Shown one piece after another: positions 10,761 through 20,952 of a stretch of 64,000 nt of DNA. Made by a program: the position numbers and the translations under genes. The DNA comes from Cunninghamia lanceolata (Eukaryota; Streptophyta; Pinopsida; Cupressales; Cupressaceae). Where the stretch lies: assembly GCA_027924645.1 (NCBI GenBank), contig BSBN01000809.1, positions 43,430,001 through 43,494,000 on the forward strand, in the 5' to 3' direction. Numbering within the stretch: the first letter of the stretch is position 1; each line of letters starts with the position of its first letter. Below the pieces are notes generated by a model that saw only the letters and a list, made by a program, of their open reading frames with translations, was not told the origin of the DNA and searched no databases.

Positions 10761-11940
10761 TAGCATTTGTTGGGAAGAATATTTTTTTTACATTCAACTT
10801 GAAATCCCTAAGTTGTGCCTCCATGCTATCAAATGTTACTTGTATCTACCTTCTATACAATGATATTGAAGGGGTAGAAGGTTAGGCTAAGGTTTCTATA
10901 TTGCTACTTAGATAAATTCCACATCTTCAATGTGTGGCATGAGCATATGCACAAAGCCTTGGAGGATATTTCTAAGATAATGAAGATAAACCTTCATGTC
11001 TTGATGCTAAATTGGATGATTCTATCCACTATGAGAATTAAGATGAGGAGGAGGTGACATAAATCCCTCCTATCAAATTTGAACAATGTTAAAAATGTCA
11101 AGGAAGTGGTAGAGGCTTTGTAAGGCTTGTGTAATTTGTCCCACCACCCTAGGATAAAGTTTTTTAGTTTATTAGTAATTCTAACACTACTTCAACTTAT
11201 TACTCTACTAGGGTTAGGGCACTATAATTTTCCCTACCACTAATATATCTTAAGACACCTATTGGTTTATGTTTCATGTCATTGTAGTATATTAATTTTC
11301 CCTACCACTATTGATTGAACAAAACTATACCATATATATTAAGTACTCTAGCTCAATGATCTTAAGATTAATGAAATCAAGACTAACTATATCATCATTA
11401 TGCTTAGATACACCCAACATGCTAATCAAGAACTTAATTACCTTCACAACCCTATTAGCATTGTATCACTCCTATTAGGGAGTGGACTTGAATGGGGCCA
11501 AAAGATTCTTTACCTCTTACGATTGTGACTTTGGGTTTGGCATGGTCAACTTGGAGAGGTTGTGTGGCATATCCCTATAAGAGGATGAAGGGTGATAGGA
11601 GGTTGTAGGATGGCTAAAAGCATTCACATGACGATAATGTTCAAGTTTAAATTTCAAGATATGCATCATGGTCTACAAGGTTCTCTTGTTCAAAAGGTTC
11701 ATCATATTCTAGACAAGGAACTCACAATCATTGGTACCAAATTCAAGACCTCCTATTACAAGTCTCCATATAGCTTTAAACATAACACCTATAAACACAA
11801 AATTTATAGGGCTTGAATACAAGCTTGCCTCCCAGTTAGGAGACTTCCAAATAATTGGTGAACTCACATGCAATAAGGGAATAACACATGCATACAAAAT
11901 ATGTAGAAGAAATCCCTGTAGCATGACTCGTGATTAATTA
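10761..11940. other. No recognised gene
   Basis: AT-rich sequence with only short random ORFs. I see no domain, repeat array or RNA structure that I can support. Confidence 0.4.
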
Positions 11941-12290
11941 AAGTTAGGGTTAGGGTTTCAATTAGGATCAGGCTTAGGGTTAGAATTGAGGTTAGGGTTA
12001 GAATTAGAATTCAAGGGTTGCTAAATTAGGGTAAGTATTAGAGCTACAATTATGGTTTGGGTTATGGCTAGAGTTAGGGTTACAATTACAATTACAAGTA
12101 GCTCGTTAGGGTTAGGGTTAGGGCTAGAGTTAGAGTTACAATTACAATTACAAGTAGAGTTAGGGTTAGGGTTATGATTAGGGTTATAATAAGGGTTAGG
12201 GTTTGAATTGCATATAGAATTAGGGTTAGGATTAGGGTTAGAATTAGTGTTAGGGTTAGGGTTGGAATTGCATATAGAATTAGGGTTCAA
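11941..12290 (+). repeat. Interstitial telomere-like tract (degenerate GTTAGG hexamers)
   Basis: About 350 bp dominated by GGGTTA hexamers, mixed with GAATTA and CAATTA variants. The period is six (TTAGGG), not the seven-base TTTAGGG usual for most plants. An antisense ORF here, made of N-P-N-S residues, is a by-product of the repeat. Such tracts can mark old break repair or simple microsatellite growth. Confidence 0.75.
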
Positions 12291-12589
12291 TCTAGCTAAA
12301 AATAGATAAATTAGTCAAGATGGTTCTAGCTCAATTTTGTTTCCTATTTCCTAGAAAATGCAAAACTAGTTATTGTTTTCTATTTAGTTGTTAGTCCCAA
12401 CTCTTTCCTTTTAAGAAGTATATCAAATCTAATGTAGTAGTAGATACTTCTACATATACAAGTTTCTATTAGGAGAAAATATATTTTGCCAAATTTGTAT
12501 AGAGTTGTCTATATAGTGTGTTCCAGGGTAATCAAATGATGTAAGTCACAATTTAGAGGGTTGAGGGATAAGTTTGTGTTGAGTCTATA

Positions 12590-13110
12590 AGAGGTGTTTT
12601 CTTACATAGACCGAGCTCCATAATCTAGGTGTCTCCATGTCTAACTCAAATGTTTCAACTTGGTCCATATTATATCCAGATTAATGATAAAATTTTATAT
12701 ATATGGCTATGCACAAGATCCACGACCATATCAATGTTTGGTAGAGAAAAGTTATCTAAGTTGGGGTAGATCCTTTTTTGATGTCTCAAAAGTTAGTGCA
12801 AACATGAATTCCCTTAGTTTTCTTGTTAACTAAGACCACATTAGATCTACCCATTTAGGAAAAGTAATAGTCTGAATGAACCCTGGACATCCAAGAGTTT
12901 ATACAATTCTTCTATGACCACAAGGGCTACTTGGGGGTGCATTTTGCGTAGCTTTTATTGAATAGGTTTGGCATTGAGGTGAACCACAAGATGATGCATG
13001 ACTTTAAAGATGGAGTCTCAAGGTATATCACCATAAGACCACATGAAGAAATCAACGTAATATTTAACATGGTGACATGGTTATATATGCCTTCTTTGAT
13101 GTCAAGGTCC
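12590..13110 (-). pseudogene. Ty3/gypsy reverse-transcriptase relic
   Basis: On the minus strand the sequence follows the pre-RT and RT start of element C in this window: HHLVVHLNAKP, KMHPQVALVV, KLLDV, FPKWV, then NIDMVVDLV, with stops and frame changes between. The catalytic YxDD part is not visible. It is an old relative of element C rather than part of it. Confidence 0.6.
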
Positions 13111-14030
13111 AGTGGAGCTACTATCTTAGAGAGTTTAGGGTCCAAGCTTCTATTCACAGGTTGATGTTTATAGCATGTCCTCAACAAGGAGAGGGGAGTC
13201 ATGTCTTGTATCTAAGTGGTATCTAATGGAAGGTGAAGTTTGTCAAATTGAGGAGCTCTTGGGAAGTGTCCATTTTTATTATATCATTTTAATCGATCAC
13301 AAGTTTCTTCTTATATAGATTGTTGCTATTCTACCTAGACTAGGGTGCCTCAGGATGGAAGGGTTCTTTCTTTCTCTCCAAAATAAGCATATATGTAGGT
13401 GTTAAGTATGGTGGAAAAGTCTTTCTTATGATTACAATGGGGATGTGGTCTTGACACTTGATAAGTTTCATGATGGCTTCATCATTTTGGAAAACATCAA
13501 ATCATAAAGGGTCGTGTTGGTCCCAATCGATAAGCTCAAGGTATTCTAGGTCTAAGGAGATGGTGAGGATAGTGACCTATCATGAAAGAGGTTAGTGGTG
13601 GAAAGATCTTCGTAAGGATCATGAGTGGAGCCTACATCAATGTCATTAAGATTAGGGAAAGCATTACCAATGAGGTTTCAAGCTCGTATCACAATTAACA
13701 TCACGATGTTCATTCCAGGGGCATAACCTAGCTAGTGAGGACAGCTACTTGAGTATATCAAAAGTTACATAAATGTTGGCTTCATTTCATTCTTAATTAG
13801 TTGGCTATCACAAAAACTGTAAAATTTTCTCAATTCTTGATTAGTTCTAGTTGTCTCTAAATGTTTGATTATGAAGGATGTGATAACTTGGTTTTATTAT
13901 GGTTTGTTGTAATTTTTTTACATGATAGTTAGCTATTCAATAATGCCTTTAAAATACAATGACATACATTGTTATAAGTAAATTTTATAAAAACCAAATA
14001 TACATATCATCCCAATTTGCTATATAATTT
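13111..14030. other. No recognised gene
   Basis: Possibly the decayed upstream part of the gypsy relic, but no motif can be defended. AT-rich, many stops on both strands. Confidence 0.35.
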
Positions 14031-14550
14031 TTGACAGTTTGTTCAAAATCTCTCCTTTCATATGATACAATCGTTTCAAAATTTCAATTGCATTTTGCAG
14101 CTAAAATGTTTAAATACACCTATTCAACACTCAAATTGAACTCAAATTTTGACAGTTTGTTCAAAATCTCTCCTTTCATATGATACAGTATTTTCAAAAT
14201 TTCAATTCTATTTTACAGCTAAAATGTTTAAATAGAACTATTCAACACTCAAATTGAACTCAAATTTTGACAGTTTGTTCAAAATCTCTCCTTTCATATG
14301 ATACAGTATTTTCAAATTTTCAATTGTATTTTACAGCTAAAATGCCTAAATATATCTATTCAATTCTCAATTTTAAACATAATTTTGACAGTTTGTTCAA
14401 ATTCTAACATTTTATATGATATAGTCTTTCAAAATTTCAATTGTATTTTACATCTAAATTGTCAAAAATTAACTACTGATTTTATAAACCCTAAACCCTA
14501 AATAACAATTCAAAATTTAAATTTTGATTGTATTTTACATCAAAACAAAC
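14031..14550 (+). repeat. 118-bp tandem repeat, about four copies
   Basis: The marker GACAGTTTGTTCAAA recurs at 14033, 14151, 14269 and 14387, a constant spacing of 118 bp. Units also share CTCTCCTTTCATATGATACA and a TTTACAGCTAAAATG block. The last copy is more diverged and fades out near 14550. Unit length and AT-richness suit a short satellite seed. There are no spacers of unique sequence, so this is not a CRISPR array. Confidence 0.9.
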
Positions 14551-14623
14551 AATGGAAGGTATAAACAATTGATGGGTAATTTTTACAAGTGGAAAAATCC
14601 ACTTACCTGGCTGGATGCTTTGA

Positions 14624-14960
14624 GAACTCGGGATCCCGTTTTCCTCTGTCACCTGTCGCTGTTGAAAATGGGGTCTCTGCTGTTTTTTAAAAAATTTAAT
14701 ACTTTTCACAAACGGGATCCCGTTTTATAAAACAGGATCCCGTTTTATATAACGCGATCCCGTTATATAAAACGGGATCTCGTTTATAATGGGATCCCGT
14801 TTTATATAACGGGATCACGTTTATGGCCTCTAGGTTCAGGATCCCGGGAAAAACGGGATCGCATTTTTGGTTCTAGGCTCGGGATCCCGAGGCAAAACGG
14901 GATCACGTTTTATATAAACGGGAACCCATTTTATATAAACGGGATCCCGTTTTTCGTTCC
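14624..14960. repeat. Array of perfect and near-perfect palindromes (core GGGATCCC)
   Basis: About 13 copies of AACGGGATCCCGTT or close variants. Between 14711 and 14825 they repeat every ~20 bp with TATA(TA)A linkers; further copies lie at about 14629, 14842, 14857, 14881, 14900, 14921 and 14941. The 14-bp form is a perfect dyad. Variants change mostly single bases (GCGATCCCG, GGGATCTCG, GGGATCACG). On the minus strand the array would encode repeated RDPV-x-IK peptides, but no long frame supports a protein. Confidence 0.85.
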
Positions 14961-15129
14961 CCGATTTCAGATTTTTTTCTAACTCCGAAACTTCCACCTT
15001 AAGTGGACACAACTTCTTGCATCTACCCAAAAATCTTGCATTGAAGACCATAAGAAGAATGCCTCCAGAGATGTGAAATAAGATGAATTCATTCCTATCT
15101 AGAGACAAAGAAAGAATAGGAAGAAGAAT

Positions 15130-15720
15130 TTCAGAAAGTTTTCTCCTAAACAAACTACTCCTACTAGGTATCCTCAAGCTTTCAATGATAATTGATATGC
15201 TTGTAATAAATTTGGTCACAAGGCTGTTGAATGTAGAAGCAAGATGAATTCGAATTCATTTAGGCCTCTAAGGTACAATGTTGTAATCTCTCATTCACCT
15301 CATGGTCAATGTTGTGCTTGCAACAAAGTTGGTCATAAGTCTAATGATTACAGAAACAAAGTGATGAGGAATGGTTTCATGAACAAGAACAATGTTAAGA
15401 CTCCTAAATTATTTTATGGTTATTGCTACACATGCAACAAGTATGGTCATAAGGCTGCTAATTGTAGATCTAATCTAAGAAGAGGTGGTTATGCTTCGTA
15501 GTCTAATATCACTTGCTACAATTACAATAAATCAGGACACATTGTAAGGTTTTGTAGGGGAAAGAGTGTAAGGTCCTTTGCTCCTCAAAGGAAGGTTGAT
15601 GTTGCTCCACAAAAGAATGAAATGAATAGGACATTAAGGAAGAAGGAATAAAATGAATTAAAGGAAGGATCTGCACCTCTGCCTAGTGTAGATGGATCCT
15701 AAAAAACTAAAAAGGAGGAA
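15130..15720 (+). pseudogene. Gag-like protein with four degenerate CCHC zinc knuckles
   Basis: One frame carries four knuckles at about 15196-15235, 15312-15355, 15426-15466 and 15517-15557. Only the third is complete (CYTCNKYGHKAANC). The first has lost its first Cys to TGA (15193-15195), the second has Tyr for the last Cys, and the fourth has Tyr for the second Cys. A TAG separates knuckles 3 and 4. Lys/Arg-rich linkers fit a nucleocapsid RNA-binding role. Four knuckles is more than most copia gags carry. Confidence 0.65.
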
Positions 15721-16155
15721 GAATTGGTTCAGGGGGAGTTACAAATGCAATTTTTTTCAAACCCATGAATGCATAAGATGCTAAAATCTTTAACATAATG
15801 ACCAAAACTGATATGGATATGTTTGTCTAGTGATATCATGATGTTTGACCAAATTTCCAAAGCAAATGGGCTCTTTGTGGAGGATTACTAAGTGATCATA
15901 GAACTCTATTTAGCAAAAAGCTTAATAGGTCAAGAATAGAGAAATGCAATCAATGCAGAGTAGCCAGGGTTGGTGAGAAGTCTATTTAGTCAATACTTGA
16001 TCAAATTTGATCTTATGTGAATGAATTCTGAGTGTGGGAAAGAGAAAAGGAGAGAAGAAGATCTTCAATAGAGCTTGTGTACAAACCCTAGTGATAGAAT
16101 TATCAGGTATTCTACAAATTTGCCAGTTAAACTCTAGTTTACTAAAATAATTGTC

Positions 16156-17930
16156 ATGGCAACACCAGTAATAGTTGATGTTGTGGAGAGACCAAGATTG
16201 AAATTTAAGAAACACCCATACAAGTCCACTAAAACTGATAAGGATGGACCTTTTTCTAGCATTCCCTCTAATGTGTTGCATACAAAAGATGTTTGGATAT
16301 AAATCTACTCACATGTAGATGAGTACAATCACCTAAAGTTGGAACAATTCAGGAATGATCATCTGCTAGGTTATGATTTTCAATTGAAGATGGAGTTTGC
16401 AAATATTGAAGCAAAATGGCTAGGCATATGGAAGGGTTTCCCCAACTTCCACTATGAAGAAGATTGGGTTAGGATTATATTGAGCCAAATCCATGAGGAC
16501 TTCTTTTTCCTTGATCAATCTCACATGATCACAAAGGAAGCAATCAGAGTTGTAACCGAATTGTGTTCCTCCGGACCAATGCCTATATTGAAAGTTGTGA
16601 AGAATGAGGAGATGACGAGACTTACCAATTTGAAATTGATAAAATAACTCTAACTGTGGATGACACAAAAGATCTAGGGGTCTGGTATGCCACTATGGGC
16701 ATTGCTTACAAAGTGTACTACACAAATAGAGAGGGGACTACTACACAAAGAAGCACAAAAATTAGGAGATCAAGGTGAAATAAATATATCCCCTCCGAAG
16801 AATACTGAGACACAAAATATAGAGGGTCAAGATAAAGTACACCCTCTCCAGATAACATTGATTCTAGTACAAAACATGACAACCCTCCTATGAAGAATAC
16901 AAGGAAAGAAAAAATGATAACCCTAATGTGGAACAAGAAGAGAAAGTTTGGGATGAATTAAAGAAGAGTGAGGAGTAACAAGAAGAAAAAGATCAGGATG
17001 AAACAAAGGAGAAGCAAGATGAGGACGCTAAGGACAGTGTTGGGGATATAGGTTAGAGTTCCTTAGAGTCAGACTCCTTCAAAGACGTATGAGATATGCA
17101 AATGCAATTTCAACCTGTAATCACACCACAAATTCTATAAATTCCCACTCTTGAAGGCCAAGTTGATTTGGCAAACATTTCACCATTTGACAAACTACAA
17201 CTTGGAGACATCTTGTATGCTTCTGTAAGAAAAGAGTTCTTGCAAGAAAACCTAAAGAAAACTAGTTTAGTTGAAGATGCAGTGAAGCTATATCAAGAAG
17301 GATTACCAAAGGTAATCATTGACTCCTCTCTAGTCCAAGAGCAAAAGTTGAAGCTATTAATGGATTCTTTTAAGGACCATTCTTCTTATATTGAAAAGAA
17401 AGTAGAACAAGAGGAACTAAGAAAGATGAAAGGTAAAGAGTTAGCTAATATATCTGATAAGTGTGCCAATGCATACAATAAGCTACAATAAAATTTGAAA
17501 ATGTTCAAAGGATGCATTGATGAAGCTACTGCTTTATACTCGTTTTTCTTGAAATGGCCTAACTCCACCAAGAACATCAAAGCTCAAATTGACTCCATTA
17601 GGTTACAGATCTCCAAATTGGCTGAAGTATATGACTTGTCAAAAGACAAGAATGGAGCGACCAAGATAGAATTGAAAATCTTCATGCACAAATGTCACAT
17701 CTTCAAGACCAGAGAGAGCATATAAAGAAACAATTTGGTCAACTGAGAGAAGCAATAAATTTGAGACTTGCTTCATTGTGAGGACTAATAGGTGAGGTGG
17801 AAAAGACTGAGCAAAAGATGAAGACACCAAGCAACATAGATGAGGCTGAGGACTTATATGTGTAGTTTGAATGCCAAAATCACATACTTAGCTCAGAAAT
17901 ATAATTTGGGAATCTACTCTTACACAACTC
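16156..17930 (+). pseudogene. S1 second ORF: unknown globular domain plus coiled coil
   Basis: Starts at an ATG (MATPVIVDVVERPRLKF) and stays in frame, with a TAA near 16300, through the ORF at 16339-16647. That part holds WLGIWKGFPNFHYEEDW and FFFLDQSHMITKEAIRVV. A frame change near 16615 leads to ITLTVDDTKDLGVW. From 17168 another open frame, with TAA at about 17489, encodes a K/E/L-rich coiled-coil region. It sits just before the PPT, the place where SIRE-like copia elements keep an env-like ORF with a coiled coil. Function unknown. Confidence 0.55.
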
Positions 17931-18059
17931 AAGGTAATCTACAAAGACATTCTACCTTCTAAATGAGTTGCAAGAGTATTAATAAAATTTTGGATGTATA
18001 TAGACTTGTGGAGGACAGTAATGTCATACTGTGTACATAGCATTAATTTTTGAGGCATT

Positions 18060-18274
18060 GTCATCTCAGGGGGAGTACTATTTGTAAAAAAATATAGTAA
18101 GGGGGAGTTTTATGCATTTTTGGGATGTCATAAGAAGTAGATATTAGGCCCTTTGTCCTTGGTGTCAAAGAATATACATCTAAGGGGGAGTGTTTGTGTA
18201 AGAAATATGCATCTAAGGGGGAGTGTTTGTACACATATTTTTTGAGTTTTGCCATCAATGACAAAAGGGGAGAT
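18060..18274 (+). promoter_or_regulatory. Polypurine tracts before the S1 3' LTR
   Basis: Repeated AGGGGGAGT tracts at about 18068, 18098, 18181 and 18217, then the final ACAAAAGGGGAGAT directly abutting the TGTTGG start of the LTR. The last one is the likely plus-strand primer. Multiple purine blocks before the LTR are seen in SIRE-like elements. Confidence 0.75.
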
Positions 18275-20201
18275 TGTTGGCAATGTGTGTTATCATTGAT
18301 GTCAACTCTATATGTGTCAACCTGAGGTAAAATATATTGAATATGATGGTCAATGGAAGATTTGAGAGAGACGGTTTGACTAAGTTAAAAACATAGGATC
18401 AACATGCTTAAGGGAGGTTAGTCCCGAAGACCTAGCAGATGGAGAAAAACTATCCAAGTGTAAGAATTGAAATCTTCTTAATGTCTAAGTATGATGCGGA
18501 GGTGACTACATATGTTCTAACATGTTTCCAACATGCCTACACTAATATCCTACCATTCTGGTATATCGCACTTAGAGAAAAGTTACATTAGTTGGACTAA
18601 GGCTTTCACAGTGTATATCCTAAGGCAGAGTTACAGTATTTTGTTCTGTATTCATCCACAAAGAAAGATTTAGTCTTGCATTTTAGAAGCTAAGATGATT
18701 GACATATGAACTTGCTATATCTAAGATTTCGGTGCATTACACCTTTGACAAAGAAAGTTATCAATGACAGGGTTCCAAAGTATGACTTGACAGTGTAAAG
18801 CAATATTGGAAACCTCTTGGAATGCTCCATATTCCTTCGGAAGAGAAGTTGTGCCCATGTGGTTTCACAAATATCTTTGGGTATGTTCAATGCATACTAC
18901 CTTGTAATATCAGGTGTTCTTATGGTCTGCGAGTTTAGCCTTCAAATGATAGAAGTAATATAGATAAGTTCCAGATGTAAAAGTACTCTATAGAACACAT
19001 GTTTGAGTACTTGTGGAGGATGGAGAAGGTATAGATCAACTATGTGCATGTCTATGGAGACTCCACATAATTAATAGTATCTCAGGTTTGAACTGCATGC
19101 AATTCTATCTTATCTCCTATACCACACATGGTGTTCAAGTTACCTTGAGTTATGTGTATACATGAATATGGATCATAGTGCAGCTAAGTCAAATATCTTT
19201 GCATTCCTCTAGAAATGATAAATATGATTGTGTAGATATAAGAATATGTTCATAATGTTGCACAAGTTCATTCATGAGTATTTCATTTGACTTGGTGGTC
19301 TGCAATGCAATATCCTAAGTTTTGATGTGTCATAGTAAGTCTGGAATGCCCTATTTTCACGAGTTCAACATGTTTCTTGTTTTGCAGATGGATATATTGA
19401 TTAGATACTCTAGGAGAATGATGTATGGATAGTGTTGAGAAGATACATGGTTGAAATCCTGGTCCACAAATTTTTTTTGGTTTCTCCTTAGTAATATGAA
19501 GATGGTCAGTTAGAAATGGTACTGTTGGTTGGGACAACAGTTCAATTTTCTTCATATGCGATGGATCCTGATTGGTTGTTTTTGTATAGAAGGGTGTGTT
19601 ATGATGCATTTTGGGTCCTATTGTGATGTTTTGTGGTCTGCAACATGTTTACTCTTCATATTGTATATGTTTTAGCTAAGAGTATTTTTGGTGCTGACCT
19701 AATCAATGTTTTGAGATGTTGCGAAAGATATATATAGAAGAAAAAAATCATTTTGGAAGTGTGTGTGTGTGTGTGTGTGTGAATGTCATATAGAAAAATG
19801 TTAAGAATGAAGTTTACGATGTTGATATGATGGAGTAATTGTGCAGAAAAGAGGACTGTAACATCAACATAAGTCAAATGCTTCTTTCATAATAGTTCAT
19901 AGTTATGTTGTCATTGTAATTCTTTGTAGTAGTGAGCTTTCTTTAGGGAGTAGTAGCTTCCTTGGGTTGTAGCCCTAAAACAATGTTGTAAACTTTTATA
20001 GCAGTGAGTATTATATATTGTGAGCTAACACTCAACATAGTTTTTCCCAATTTTAGGTTTTTCATGTAAAAATCCTGGTGTCATTGTGTTGATGTATGTG
20101 GTGTATGTTTTACTTTCTATTCTCTAGGTAGTTTAATCTGATCTGCAATTAAAGTAGTTAAATTTTGTATATGCTGATTCACCCCCCTCTCAGCATCTTA
20201 G
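18275..20201 (+). repeat. S1 3' LTR (truncated by S2)
   Basis: Begins TGTTGGCAATGTG right after the PPT. It contains GTGAGC blocks and, near the end, CTGATTCACCCCCCTCTCAG, the same landmarks found near the ends of LTRs S2 and B in this window. The terminal bases (expected ...CAACA) are missing because S2 starts at 20202. A (TG)n run lies at 19760-19782. ORFs inside are spurious. Confidence 0.75.
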
Positions 20202-20373
20202 TGTTGATAGTAAGGAATACTAAGGGGGGGGTGAATTAGTATTCTACAAAACCACTTCTTAACAAGTTTATTAATCCAGTTTCCAAAATTAATAATACGA
20301 AAGTAGAATGAGCATAGGAACAACAACAACAAAGACATAACACATGAACACCAAGATTTTTACTTGGAAAACA
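20202..20373 (-). repeat. S2 LTR, first fragment (3' end of a minus-strand LTR)
   Basis: Starts TGTTGATAGTAAGG on the top strand, followed by a G8 run and GTGAATTAG, the reverse complement of the TTCACCCCCC landmark. It breaks at 20373, where element A begins, and resumes at 42622. Sequence at the break reads ACTTGGAAAA, as in the corresponding part of the B LTR (GTGAAAAACTTGG). Confidence 0.75.
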
Positions 20374-20937
20374 TGTTAGAGTAATAGGTTCTTTACTTAA
20401 TTAATTTAATCATATTGATTAATTAATTAAGTCATCTTTTTTTTATTTTTCACTTAAGCTAAACTTAGGCACTTTAATTATTTAATAATTCTTTTATTAA
20501 ATCCTAGGGTTCACTTTAGGGTTTTGATCTCCTTCCTTAAGGATTGATCTCTCTGTAATTATTCATTCTTTTTTATGCAATTTTTACTCTCTTGGATTGC
20601 AGAGCAATGTCTTTGTGTTGTTTAAATCTCTTCTACATGACCAGTTGTTTTGCTTGTAGAGTAGTAGGTTCATTACTTAGTTAATTTAACCATATTGATT
20701 AATTAATTAAGTCATCTTTACTTTATTTCACTTAAGCTAAACTTAGGAATATCTCATTAGGGTTTTCTAATTTGCAATAATAAAAGAAAGTGCTCTTGAA
20801 TGTAATTCATTAATCCATTTCCTTAATTGAATCTTTTTTGTGCAAATTGATTTGTTTGTTTTTTTCTCTTGTGGAAGGTTTCTTAGGTTTTGCAGGTGTT
20901 CACTGGGTCCTGTGAGGTTGGTTTCACAACTTCTACA
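20374..20937 (+). repeat. Element A 5' LTR region, two related copies in tandem
   Basis: The start motif appears twice: TGTTAGAGTAATAGG at 20374 and TGTAGAGTAGTAGG at 20655. Both are followed by AACCATATTGATTAATTAAT or a close match and by CACTTAAGCTAAACTTAGG. The first copy ends near CTTCTACA about 18 bp before the second. The second copy (282 bp) is about the size of the 3' LTR (about 240 bp), so the functional LTR may be 20655-20937. Confidence 0.65.
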
Positions 20938-20952
20938 TGGTATCAGAGCTCC
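20938..20952 (+). promoter_or_regulatory. Element A primer-binding site
   Basis: TGGTATCAGAGCTCC directly after the LTR end, the classic complement of the initiator tRNA-Met 3' end used by many plant LTR elements. Confidence 0.85.

Larger units (their letters stand above)
15100..20201 (+). mobile_element. Element S1: Ty1/copia-like (SIRE-type LTR), 3' part
   Basis: Order on the + strand: gag-like CCHC protein, a second ORF with coiled coil, GGGGGAG tracts, PPT, then a 3' LTR from 18275. No protease, integrase or RT is visible between the two ORFs, so this is a non-autonomous or internally deleted copy. The 5' end and 5' LTR are not in the window; the start given is approximate. Its LTR is cut by S2 at 20202. 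Confidence 0.65.

Noticed and set aside
12021..12290. NPNPNS-rich minus ORF
   Set aside because: Translation of telomere-like hexamers.
14031..14550. Possible CRISPR array
   Set aside because: Head-to-tail 118-bp repeat without unique spacers, in a plant nuclear context.
14836..15219. 127-codon minus ORF with RDPV repeats
   Set aside because: Runs through the palindrome array and antisense to the S1 gag region; no domain.
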